A DNA stretch of 64,000 bases from an uncultured Treponema sp. GTDB lineage: Bacteria; Spirochaetota; Spirochaetia; Treponematales; Treponemataceae. The notes under the pieces are model-generated. The model did not search any database, had not been told where the DNA came from, and saw nothing but the letters and a program-made list of their open reading frames with translations. A program made the position numbers and the translations under genes. The stretch is from NCBI GenBank assembly GCA_900317625.1, contig ONHK01000002.1, positions 124,001 to 188,000 of the forward strand. Direction: 5' to 3'. The first letter of the stretch is position 1, and the number at the start of each line of letters is the position of its first letter. Below, in pieces: positions 9,125-16,997 of the stretch.

Positions 9125-9649
9125 TTAGTAATTTGCCAAAAAGTACATTCCCAGCAAAACTGCGTTACGGCATTTTTCAACGGACCAATCTGCCGTAGCG
9201 GGGAGACTTTTTATATACCACCAGAAAATTCCAAAACCTGGATCGATGCGCAAAGAATATTCTGTGAAATCATCAGATTTTGTCTGCTGACCAAACATAA
9301 GATAAACCGCATCGTTCAAGATTCTTAAAAAATCCTTGTAGATTTTTACCCAGTTTGAATAATCTTTGCAAAGAGTTTCCAGCTGGAAAAGAATTTGTTC
9401 CTTTAAAGCAATATCGGATTTTTCAACCCAAGTTTTTTCAATTAAAAGTTTTAAGTTCTTGTTAAAACTTTCAACCAATTTTGTTTCATCTGATGTTGTG
9501 AATGAGCCGGCAAAACCAAACATTGCAGCGATTTTTTCAACATCAGAATCATTATTTTCATCAGTGCTTGTAAAAGCCTTAACAGATTTCACTGTTTCAG
9601 CATCAATAAATCCTTCGATAAGGTTTTCTACCTTGTTAGAAATAGCCAT
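9125..9649 (-). CDS. Hypothetical protein, 174 aa
   Basis: I do not recognise this protein. It has no signal peptide or membrane segment and is predicted to be mostly helical and acidic. The N-terminal half is rich in Asp, Glu and Lys; the C-terminal half contains aromatic residues (FGIFWWYIKSLP) and ends in LLGMYFLANY. It stands alone between terminators, with its own promoter. The ATG is preceded by a TATTAT box ending 6 nt upstream, so the mRNA is likely leaderless; there is no Shine-Dalgarno sequence. Confidence 0.7.
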   Translation of the reverse strand: MAISNKVENLIEGFIDAETVKSVKAFTSTDENNDSDVEKIAAMFGFAGSFTTSDETKLVESFNKNLKLLIEKTWVEKSDIALKEQILFQLETLCKDYSNWVKIYKDFLRILNDAVYLMFGQQTKSDDFTEYSLRIDPGFGIFWWYIKSLPATADWSVEKCRNAVLLGMYFLANY

Positions 9650-9655
9650 ATCAAA

Positions 9656-9684
9656 ATAATAGTTTTTTCAGTAATTTTTTACAA
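9656..9684 (-). promoter_or_regulatory. Promoter of the 174-aa gene, leaderless geometry
   Basis: Read on the minus strand: -35 TTGTAA (9684-9679), 17-bp spacer, -10 TATTAT (9661-9656). Only 6 nt separate the -10 box from the ATG at 9649, so the transcription start should fall on or next to the start codon. Confidence 0.6.
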
Positions 9685-9706
9685 GTGGCTTTTTTGCTTA
9701 AAATTC

Positions 9707-10586
9707 TTATCTTACAGCGTCCATTGTGGCGGCGGCAATGTTCATTGTTTTTGAAACATCGTCACCATCCCAAATTCCAGAAACTGCCGGACCCATACAT
9801 TGCCAGAATCTTCCAAGTTGAATGATTGTTGGCATTGGTTTTGAATACTGAAGCTGATTTACAATTTCTTTTGAATATTCATCGTTGATTTGGATGTCAT
9901 TTCGTGGCGGAATTTGATCAGTCATTTCAAATCTTTTCTGAAGCATTTCTTTTGAAGTGATAAATTTTGCAAATTCTTTCGCTTCTTCTGGATGTTCTGA
10001 ATATGAACTTACAAAAGCAAGTCTTACGCCGGAAAAAGATGAAGCGGGCTTGTTTTTTCCTGGAAATTTAGGAAGCGTTGAAAGACCAAAATTCATGCCG
10101 GCATTTTTGAATTCATTGATTTTCCAAGAGCCGGTTATAATCATTGGAGATGCTCCAGAGCGTGTTATAAAAGAGGACATAAGTTTCTGCGCCGAGCGGA
10201 TAACCGTAAACAACGCCATCAAATGTGGCAGCTTTTTTTGCAAGGCTGAAGAAATCTTCCATATATTCGTCTGCGTTATCAACAGGAAGAATATGATCTC
10301 CGGCAACAAGAGCTCCGATATGGTCGTGTGGAGCAACAAAAATGTCTGCACCAACTCCAGCAGGACCGTCAAGCTCAATTTTATTTCTTGCATCGGTAGA
10401 TTCTACAGGCTCGTAACGAATTCTTACTTTTGGATTAATTTTTCTGAATTCCTTTATTGCATACTGAATAAAACTTTGTTCAGTTCCAGAAGATTCCCAA
10501 ACCTTGAGCTCAGTCTTCTTTTCTGCAGCAAAAATTAGGCTTGAGATTAAAGTTGTAAAAAACAACGAAATGATAAATTTTCTCAT
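9707..10586 (-). pseudogene. Decayed maltose/maltodextrin-binding-like extracellular solute-binding protein
   Basis: An ABC-transporter substrate-binding protein that has lost its middle. The N-terminal part (signal peptide MRKFIISLFFTTLISSLIFA, then KVWESSGTEQSF and YGYPLGAETYVLFYN) reads in one frame to about 10160. The C-terminal part (PMIITGSWKINEFKNAGMNFG to TMDAVR) continues in another frame from about 10155. In MalE-type proteins roughly 110-120 residues lie between these motifs, so a segment of about 350 bp was deleted and the frame shifted at the junction. No permease or ATPase genes are beside it. Start is ATG 10586 with GGGGT upstream, rather than GTG 10598. Confidence 0.85.
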
Positions 10587-10598
10587 TAGTAACCCCAC

Positions 10599-10924
10599 TA
10601 AATATTATAGTAAGATAATGATATTTCCTGATTTAGGCAAATTCTGTTTTTTATAAGGGAATATTAAGCACCTTTATGTGATAGGTTGTCACATCTTAAT
10701 GTTATAACCTGTCACATTAAAGTGTGAACTGTTGTAACATTTTATGGAAAAATAGCTCTTGCGTTTCTTCTTGTTAAAATCCAAAAAAAAATATAAATTC
10801 AACTTAATTTTACATTTGTGATGAAACGGCAGATTCCACGGAACACGCTTTTCTAATGATGCCAAGGCGCGCTAGAAAATAACATTTGCAAGTAAATAGA
10901 CAAAAATTTATTTGGGAGCTTGTA
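10599..10924. promoter_or_regulatory. Divergent intergenic region with TGTGA/TCACA half-sites
   Basis: 326 bp without a gene between the binding-protein pseudogene and the IIC-like gene. A TATAAT box for the pseudogene lies on the minus strand at 10609-10604. Between 10677 and 10727 there are three clustered motifs: TGTGA-N7-TCACA, then TCACA-N6-TGTGA, with GTCACAT repeated directly about 23 bp apart. These resemble Crp/Fnr-family half-sites, but the spacing is not the canonical inward TGTGA-N6-TCACA. The rest is AT-rich and I see nothing else in it. Confidence 0.45.
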
Positions 10925-12052
10925 ATGAACAAGTTTGTTAAGCGTTATTTTATCGACGCGATGAGTGGAATGGCGCAGGGACTTTTTGCGTCTTTGCTGG
11001 TTGGGACTATTATTCGTACGCTGGGGCAGCAGCTTCTTAGGCTTAGCGTAAATCCTGTTTTTCAATTTTTGGTTGATGCCGGTTCATTTTGTTGTGAAGG
11101 TCATGTTGTTGGTGCGGCAATGGCTGTTGGAATCGGCTTTGCTATGGGTGTTCATGGACTTGTTCTGTTCAGTCTGATTACTGTAGGAGCTACGGCAAAT
11201 ACTTTGGGCGGTGCTGGCGGTCCTTTGGCTGTTCTGATTATTGCGGTTATTGCTGCTGAAATTGGAATGCTTGTAAGCAAAAAAACAAAAGTTGATATTC
11301 TTGTTACACCGATTATTACAATTCTTTCTGGCTGCCTTATTGCGGTTTTGTGCGCAAAATATATTGGAATTGCCGCTAGCTGGGTTGGAAAATTAATAAT
11401 GCTCACAACGGAACTTCATCCATTTGTTATGGGAATCTTAGTTTCAGTTGTGGTTGGCGTTGCGTTGACACTTCCGATTTCTTCTGCGGCTATTTGTGCT
11501 GCCCTTGGACTTACAGGACTTGCCGGCGGAGCGGCTGTTGCAGGGTGCTGTGCGCAGATGATTGGTTTTGCAGTGATGAGTTTTAAGGAAAACCGCTGGG
11601 GAGGAATTCTTTCACAGGGACTTGGAACTTCAATGCTTCAAATGCCGAATATTGTGAAAAACCCGAAAATTTGGATTCCTTCAATATTAACAAGCGCAAT
11701 CACAGGACCAATTTCTACGTGCATTTTTAAAATGACAATGAACGGTGCGGCGGTTTCTTCTGGAATGGGAACTTGCGGTTTGGTTGGACAAATTGGAGTT
11801 ATTACCGGTTGGTTTAATCCAAGCGCGCAGGCTGTGAATTGGGCTTTCCACAAAGCTGAAAAAACAGGACTTGCAGCAGAAAAAATCGCAGAAATTTCAC
11901 AGGAAACACTTGCAATTCATCCAGGATTTTTTGAATGGTTCGGACTTTTGATGGTCTGCTTTATCCTTCCAGGCGTAATTTGCTGGGCATTGTCATTGCT
12001 GCTCAGAAAAATCGGCTGGATAAAAGACGGCGATTTGAAATTACCTGAGTAA
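10925..12052 (+). CDS. PTS EIIC-like membrane protein (orphan)
   Basis: Polytopic inner-membrane protein of 375 aa with about ten hydrophobic segments, many rich in Gly and Ala. It resembles the EIIC family that includes regulatory or orphan permease domains (PF13303 type); characteristic stretches are GVHGLVLFSLITVGA, GGAGGPLAVLIIAV and GTCGLVGQIGVITGW. No EIIA or EIIB domain is fused or adjacent, and the general enzyme PtsI lies about 50 kb away. Start ATG 10925 is chosen because GGGAG sits six bases before it; the longer frame from TTG 10886 lacks support. Substrate cannot be inferred. Confidence 0.75.
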   Translation: MNKFVKRYFIDAMSGMAQGLFASLLVGTIIRTLGQQLLRLSVNPVFQFLVDAGSFCCEGHVVGAAMAVGIGFAMGVHGLVLFSLITVGATANTLGGAGGPLAVLIIAVIAAEIGMLVSKKTKVDILVTPIITILSGCLIAVLCAKYIGIAASWVGKLIMLTTELHPFVMGILVSVVVGVALTLPISSAAICAALGLTGLAGGAAVAGCCAQMIGFAVMSFKENRWGGILSQGLGTSMLQMPNIVKNPKIWIPSILTSAITGPISTCIFKMTMNGAAVSSGMGTCGLVGQIGVITGWFNPSAQAVNWAFHKAEKTGLAAEKIAEISQETLAIHPGFFEWFGLLMVCFILPGVICWALSLLLRKIGWIKDGDLKLPE

Positions 12053-12119
12053 TGTTTCACTGATTTTCCTGCTGTTATTTGGTGCAACAGATTTTGCATT
12101 ATGATATGCTAATCTTATC

Positions 12120-13733
12120 ATGGAAAATAAATCTCTTATAAAAATAAATAACTGCAGAATTGAAAATTCAAAAGGAATTCCGGTTCAAGATTTTAGCTGG
12201 GAAATGAAAACTGGCGAAGCGTGGCTTGTTGTTGGTCCGAATGGCGGTGGAAAAGCAGATTTTCTTCAGGCTTTGGATGGAGGATTTGGCTCAAAAATTG
12301 TTCCGAATCTTCCAAAAGATGAAAAAGAAGTTCCGCTGTATTCAAATCTTTTTGAAGATTCCGTTGAATCTGTTTCGCTGGAGCGTGCGGCACGAATTAT
12401 TCAAGAAGAACGTGACGAAGATGAAAGCGAATTTGTGGAAGGTGGAGTTGATCACGGACGAACTGGACGCATTTTTATTGCGGAAGGCGTTGTTGGAAAA
12501 ATAAAAAAAGGTTCTGAACCGCCTTCTGTTTGCGGTGAACTGGACGCTTATCCGGAGATAAAACTTTGCGGCGTGGAAAAAATTCTTGACCGCGGCATAA
12601 AATATATGTCAACAGGTGAAATCCGCCGGACTCTTCTTGCGCGCGCACTAGTTTCCAGAAAAAAACTTTTGCTTTTAAGCGATCCGTTTGCGGGGCTTGA
12701 TGCGGAAAGCCGTGGGATTTTGCTGGATTTTTTTGACACAATTGCAAGCAAACAGTTAAGCGACAACAAAAATGACTCAACTTTTCCACGGATAATTTTG
12801 AGTATGGAACGTTATGTTGAAATTCCTGCCGCAATTACAAATGTCATTGAATTTACAGATGGAAAAATCTCTTTCTGCGGAAAAAAATCTGATTACGAAA
12901 AAATTGTAGAAGAAAAAAACAAGGAAAACGAAAAAAATCGAAAGGCGAATTACGAAAAATTTTCCGCAACTGTAAAAAAACTCAGCAATGAAGTAAATAT
13001 TGTAATGGGCGTTGAAAATTATCAGCCGGAAAATGATATTCTTGTTGAAATGCACAATGTAAACGTTGGCTGGGATGACCATAAAGTTCTGCGCAATCTG
13101 AGCTGGACTTTAAAGCGCGGCGAGCATTGGCTTATCCGTGGTTCAAATGGCTCTGGAAAAACAACTTTGCTTGAGCTTATTACTGGCGACAATATGCAGG
13201 TTTTTAGCAACGATATAAAAATTTTTGGCGCACCGCGCGGTTCAGGCGAGACAATCTGGGAAATAAAACATAGGCTTGGAATTGTTTCTTATCGGCTTCA
13301 TGTTGAATACAGAATGTTGGGCGGAACTTCTTTGCGGGATGTGATTATAAGTGGATTCCACGATTCAATAGGAATGTATGAAATTCCAACTGATGTAGAA
13401 ATAGCTGCTGCAGAAGAATGGTTAAAACTTGGTGGATTTGAAGGCCGCGACAGAGAATCTTTTGGCGATTTGAGTTATGGTGAGCAGCGCGCGATTCTTA
13501 TTCTTCGTGGTGCGGTAAAATGTCCGCCAATAATGATTCTTGATGAACCTTGCCACGGTCTGGATGAGCAGATGCGCCAAAAAACGCTTGATTTGCTTGA
13601 ACTTATTGCGGAGCTTGGAACAACAACATTTCTTCATGTTACGCACGAGCCAAGCGAAGTTTTAAAATGTGAAAAGCACGTTCTTGAACTTCATCCGAAC
13701 GAAGAGCCGATGTATAAAATTTTTGAACAATAA
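12120..13733 (+). CDS. ModF-like protein with two ABC ATPase domains
   Basis: Soluble 537-aa protein with two ABC nucleotide-binding domains and no membrane segment. The C-terminal domain (about 310-537) strongly resembles E. coli ModF: RGSNGSGKTTL Walker A, GAPRGSGETIWEIK, IISGFHDSIGMYE, LSYGEQRAILILRG and ILDEPCHGLD. The N-terminal domain is degenerate: its Walker A reads GPNGGGKA, with Ala where Ser/Thr is expected, and its Walker B reads LLLLSDPFAGLD, with SD in place of DE. The first site may bind but not hydrolyse ATP. ModF is linked to molybdate uptake in E. coli, but no modABC genes are present here, so the role is open. Confidence 0.82.
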   Translation: MENKSLIKINNCRIENSKGIPVQDFSWEMKTGEAWLVVGPNGGGKADFLQALDGGFGSKIVPNLPKDEKEVPLYSNLFEDSVESVSLERAARIIQEERDEDESEFVEGGVDHGRTGRIFIAEGVVGKIKKGSEPPSVCGELDAYPEIKLCGVEKILDRGIKYMSTGEIRRTLLARALVSRKKLLLLSDPFAGLDAESRGILLDFFDTIASKQLSDNKNDSTFPRIILSMERYVEIPAAITNVIEFTDGKISFCGKKSDYEKIVEEKNKENEKNRKANYEKFSATVKKLSNEVNIVMGVENYQPENDILVEMHNVNVGWDDHKVLRNLSWTLKRGEHWLIRGSNGSGKTTLLELITGDNMQVFSNDIKIFGAPRGSGETIWEIKHRLGIVSYRLHVEYRMLGGTSLRDVIISGFHDSIGMYEIPTDVEIAAAEEWLKLGGFEGRDRESFGDLSYGEQRAILILRGAVKCPPIMILDEPCHGLDEQMRQKTLDLLELIAELGTTTFLHVTHEPSEVLKCEKHVLELHPNEEPMYKIFEQ

Positions 13734-13748
13734 AATGGATTTTGCTTT

Positions 13749-14786
13749 ATGAAAAAATTTTTTTCAATTTTGCTTATTTTTTGTGCAATTTTTAGCGTTT
13801 CTGCAAAAAACAAGGAAACTTTAGAAAGTCTGAAAAATCAAAGAAAAACTGCGTACAGACAAAAATCAATTTCGGGTGAGCCTGTTGAAATGCAGGAGAT
13901 TTGGGGCTGGGTTATGCAAAGCCGCTTTTACGAATTTGATAATGATTTGCCGCTAACTGATGTTGGATTTTTTGCCACGGATGTTGATTGTTACGGAAAT
14001 CTTACAAATGTTCCAGACCGAAGCAAACTTGCGAATTTTCCGGGACGAGTTCATCTTGTTCTTGTTTGCGACAGCAGAAGCCTGACACATTTTGTTCTTG
14101 ATCCAAATTTTGGAATTACAGACAAAATGATAAAAGAAATTATGCAAGCCGCGGAGCCTTTTGACGGAATCAATGTTGATTATGAACTGATTCCCGGAAA
14201 AGATGTGCAGAATTTTTTGAATTTCCTTGAAAAACTTAAAAATGAATGTAAAAAAGTTGGAAAAATGTTTACGGTTTGTGTTCCGGCTCGTGTAAAAACG
14301 ATTAGCGATGATGTTTTTCCGTATGAAAAAATTGCAGTGCTGGCAGACAGAGTTATGATTATGGCTTACGATGAGCATTGGTCAACAAGCCAGCCAGGTC
14401 CGATTGCTTCTATGAATTGGTGCGAAAAAATTGTTGATTATGCGGTTACAGTAATTCCGCAGGAAAAACTCGTTATGGGTTTGCCATTTTACGGAAGAAG
14501 CTGGGCGAATGAAAAACCTGCGCAGGCCTGGTATTTTGAAGGCGTAAACAGGATTATTGATGAATATAAATCCGGGCGAGTTATTTATATAAACGACATT
14601 CCAAATGTTGAAGTGACAATGAAAGTTAAGGCAAATTTTTGGTTTGAGGATGCTTATTCAACGGTTGCAAAAATGCGGCTTTACAAAAATTTCAATGTGA
14701 ACAAAATTGCATTCTGGCGAATCGGGCAGGAAGATAAAACTGTCTGGCAATGGATGAAACTTGAAGAGCCAGATTTTGCGGAATAA
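13749..14786 (+). CDS. Glycoside hydrolase family 18 protein, secreted
   Basis: Exported protein of 345 aa with an N-terminal signal peptide (MKKFFSILLIFCAIFSVSA). The GH18 signature reads D139-G-I-N-V-D-Y-E146; the last Glu is the catalytic acid, and only the first inner Asp is replaced by Asn. MAYDEHWSTSQPGPIAS and LVMGLPFYGRSW match the later strands of the family, as in YaaH-like peptidoglycan hydrolases and chitinase-like proteins. Expected substrates are beta-1,4-linked GlcNAc polymers such as peptidoglycan. No LysM or carbohydrate-binding domain is present. It starts 15 bp after the ModF-like gene and probably shares its transcript. Confidence 0.88.
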   Translation: MKKFFSILLIFCAIFSVSAKNKETLESLKNQRKTAYRQKSISGEPVEMQEIWGWVMQSRFYEFDNDLPLTDVGFFATDVDCYGNLTNVPDRSKLANFPGRVHLVLVCDSRSLTHFVLDPNFGITDKMIKEIMQAAEPFDGINVDYELIPGKDVQNFLNFLEKLKNECKKVGKMFTVCVPARVKTISDDVFPYEKIAVLADRVMIMAYDEHWSTSQPGPIASMNWCEKIVDYAVTVIPQEKLVMGLPFYGRSWANEKPAQAWYFEGVNRIIDEYKSGRVIYINDIPNVEVTMKVKANFWFEDAYSTVAKMRLYKNFNVNKIAFWRIGQEDKTVWQWMKLEEPDFAE

Positions 14787-14804
14787 ATAAAGCGGGAGGA
14801 AAAA

Positions 14805-15440
14805 ATGAAATATGTCGGAATGCCACTTGGAATGTGGTTTTTGTTTGGAAATTCATTTAGAAAACAGTTGTCTTGTGTTGTGGGGCTTGATTCTTGCGAG
14901 GCAAAAAAAATAAAGGCAAATGCAAAAATTAAATATAAAGAAATAATCGCTAAAATTCCAGAATTTGAGAAAAAAGATATTTTTAAAATGAATATAGTAA
15001 ACTGCGCGCTTTTTTCGGCATTTATTTTGAGCATGAAAGAACGTCCAGATGTTGAAAAAATGACAGAATTTTATTCAAAAGCGATGATGACTCCGGTTAT
15101 GAAGGCTTTTTGCCGAAAAGCCGGAAAAAATAAATTTTCTGAAAAAGATATTCAAAGGATGAAGGATTCCGCGGCTTTTAAGGCTGCTGACAGAAATCCT
15201 TATTCTTGGAACAAGGAATTTTTTCTTTATGAAGATGGAAGCGGTTATGAGGCAAGATTTTCTAAGTGTGGAATTTGTGTGTTAATGAAGGAGCTTGGAC
15301 TTGCTGAATACATTCCTGCGATGTGCAAGTTTGATTACACAATGAGCGATGCCGGTGGAACTTCTGTTTTTGTAAGAAAATATACGCTTGCTTCTGGTGG
15401 TCCATATTGCGACTGCGGATATAAAAAGAAAAATCAGTGA
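14805..15440 (+). CDS. L-2-amino-thiazoline-4-carboxylic acid hydrolase-like protein
   Basis: 211-aa cytoplasmic protein. The C-terminal half shows features of the ATC-hydrolase family (PF14196): a conserved Cys-Asp element (IPAMCKFDYTMSDAGG), then RKYTLASGGPYCDCGYKKK. In a few bacteria this family opens the thiazoline ring during cysteine production, but most members are uncharacterised. The N-terminal third is helical and Lys-rich. GGGAGG lies well placed before the ATG. It follows the GH18 gene by 18 bp, so an operon is likely, though I see no metabolic link. Confidence 0.7.
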   Translation: MKYVGMPLGMWFLFGNSFRKQLSCVVGLDSCEAKKIKANAKIKYKEIIAKIPEFEKKDIFKMNIVNCALFSAFILSMKERPDVEKMTEFYSKAMMTPVMKAFCRKAGKNKFSEKDIQRMKDSAAFKAADRNPYSWNKEFFLYEDGSGYEARFSKCGICVLMKELGLAEYIPAMCKFDYTMSDAGGTSVFVRKYTLASGGPYCDCGYKKKNQ

Positions 15441-15480
15441 GTTTATTTTTGAAGAAATTTTTGTGCGTTACGGATTGTAA

Positions 15481-15583
15481 GGGCTGCGTAGCAGTAGTTT
15501 TGAACCGAAGGTGAAAAACTATGAGCTGCGGCTAGTCGGCGAACCCTGAAAAGCCAGACCGCTGCGTGTCAGCGGGAACGCCC
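15481..15583 (+). other. Structured GC-rich element, possible ncRNA or mobile repeat
   Basis: A 103-nt GC-rich island closed by GGGC (15481-15484) pairing with GCCC (15580-15583). Inside are CTGC-gta-GCAG (15484-15494), a long hairpin TAGTTTT-GA-ACC-gaa-GGT-GA-A-AAAACTA (15495-15521) with symmetrical GA/GA mismatches, GGCT (15530-15533) with AGCC (15552-15555), and CCGCTG-N5-CAGCGG (15559-15575). It is unlike the three-hairpin repeat. It lies between convergently unrelated genes, immediately upstream of the ychJ promoter. No open reading frame crosses it. Confidence 0.55.
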
Positions 15584-15588
15584 GATAA

Positions 15589-15617
15589 TTGCTAACAATG
15601 AATGTTTTTGGTATATT
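15589..15617 (+). promoter_or_regulatory. Promoter of ychJ-like gene, leaderless geometry
   Basis: -35 TTGCTA (15589-15594), 17-bp spacer, -10 TATATT (15612-15617). Six bases separate the -10 box from the ATG at 15624 and there is no Shine-Dalgarno sequence, so a leaderless transcript is expected. Confidence 0.6.
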
Positions 15618-15623
15618 TAGGTT

Positions 15624-16115
15624 ATGAGTGAAAAAATTGAAAATTGCCCTTGTGGTTCGGGAAAAAAATACAGTGAATGCTGTGAACCAATTATTAAAGG
15701 AACTGTAAAAGCTGCTACTCCGGAAGCGTTAATGCGCGCTCGTTATTCGGCTTATGTTACACATGAGATTGATTTTATTGTAGATTCTTGCGAAGAAGGC
15801 GAAGGAATTGCTGATATTGATAAACAGGCTACTGAAGATTGGAGCCGCCAGTCAATTTGGCAAGGTTTGCATATTATTAGAACGGAAGAAAAAGATGATG
15901 AAGGTGTTGTTGAATTTATTGCCGATTACACAATGAAACATCTTGTTGAACATCATCATGAGATTGCTGGTTTTAAGAAGATTAATGGCGAATGGAAATA
16001 TGTTGCCGGAAATATTATTCCTGAAACTGTAAAACGTGATGGCGCAAAAATCGGTAGAAATGATCCGTGTCCATGTGGAAGCGGCAAAAAATATAAAAAA
16101 TGCTGCGGTAAATAA
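15624..16115 (+). CDS. ychJ: YchJ family (UPF0225) protein with two SEC-C motifs
   Basis: 163-aa soluble protein with the YchJ architecture. An N-terminal SEC-C zinc motif ([13 protein letters not shown], residues 8-20) is followed by an NTF2-like middle domain ([32 protein letters not shown]). A second SEC-C motif ([13 protein letters not shown]) closes the protein. Each motif has the CxCx(n)CC ligands for one zinc ion. The exact role of YchJ proteins is unknown. Its start is set by an upstream TATATT box six bases before the ATG. The next gene, rlmB, begins 78 bp later. Confidence 0.92.
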   Translation: MSEKIENCPCGSGKKYSECCEPIIKGTVKAATPEALMRARYSAYVTHEIDFIVDSCEEGEGIADIDKQATEDWSRQSIWQGLHIIRTEEKDDEGVVEFIADYTMKHLVEHHHEIAGFKKINGEWKYVAGNIIPETVKRDGAKIGRNDPCPCGSGKKYKKCCGK

Positions 16116-16193
16116 TTGAAATTTGCGCTGAAAAGTCTGTTTTTTAAATTTTTTGGCGCAGATGATTGCAGCGTTTTTGGTGAATAGAATAAG

Positions 16194-16994
16194 ATGGCTG
16201 AAAAAATTATTACTGGTTTTCATGCGATAGAAGAGCGCGTTCTGAAAGCTAAAGAAACTGCCGGAAAAAATAATGCGGGCGGTGGAATGAGTATTGTTTA
16301 CAGCAAGATTGGGCCGCGCGTAAAAAAAATTCTTGCGACTGCAAAAGAAGCTGAAATTTCCTGCTCGCAGGCTGATGACAAGACCCTTGACCGCATGGTT
16401 CAAACTTTGCCGGAAACTAGCCGTGAACACCGCGGGATTGTTCTTTGTGTAAGCGGTGAAAACGCAAAATCCGCGAATCTTGTTGATTTTGATGAATGGT
16501 TGAACGCTGCAAAAGCAAAACCAGAGGATGAACGGCAGGTTGTTGTAGTTTTGGATTCAATAACTGATCCTCATAATGTTGGCGCGATAATAAGAAGTTG
16601 CGATCAGTTTGGCGCAAGTCTGGTGGTTTTGCCGGAGCGCCGCGGAATAAAAGATGTTGATTCAAACGAGGTTATTGCCCGTAGTTCAGCTGGTTCTGTT
16701 GCTTGGGTTCCTGTTGCTGTTGTAAATAATCTTGTTAGAACGGTTCAAAAGCTAAAAGAAAATGGATTCTGGTCTTATGGTGCGGATGCTGACGGAGAAA
16801 ATGTTACAAAATTAAAATTTTCGTCTCGTTCTGTGATTGTTATGGGAAGTGAAGGTTCGGGGATTGCCCGGCTTCTTGAATCAGAATGTGACACAATTGT
16901 TTCAATTCCGACTTGTGGAAAAATTGATAGTTTAAATGTTTCTGTGGCAGCTGGTGTTTTGCTTTACGAAAACTACAGACAGAGTAATAATTAA
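16194..16994 (+). CDS. rlmB: TrmH/SpoU-family 23S rRNA 2'-O-methyltransferase (RlmB-like)
   Basis: SAM-dependent SPOUT methyltransferase of 266 aa, likely acting on a guanosine ribose of 23S rRNA. The N-terminal substrate-binding domain begins with ITGFHAIEERV. The catalytic domain shows motif 1 VLDSITDPHNVGAIIRSCDQFGA, motif 2 VIVMGSEGSGIARLL and motif 3 SIPTCGKIDSLNVSVAAGVLLYE split over the knot. These agree with RlmB more than TrmH, although assignment within the family is not certain. Stop TAA and the next ATG are four bases apart, so the epimerase gene is likely co-transcribed. Confidence 0.88.
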   Translation: MAEKIITGFHAIEERVLKAKETAGKNNAGGGMSIVYSKIGPRVKKILATAKEAEISCSQADDKTLDRMVQTLPETSREHRGIVLCVSGENAKSANLVDFDEWLNAAKAKPEDERQVVVVLDSITDPHNVGAIIRSCDQFGASLVVLPERRGIKDVDSNEVIARSSAGSVAWVPVAVVNNLVRTVQKLKENGFWSYGADADGENVTKLKFSSRSVIVMGSEGSGIARLLESECDTIVSIPTCGKIDSLNVSVAAGVLLYENYRQSNN

Positions 16995-16997
16995 AAT

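Noticed and set aside
10886..10924. Upstream TTG start for the IIC-like gene
   Set aside because: GGGAG is placed for ATG 10925, and the extra residues are hydrophilic and unlike the family.
16185..16193. TAGAAT as a leaderless -10 box for rlmB
   Set aside because: Only three bases lie between it and the ATG, so the transcription start would fall inside the gene.
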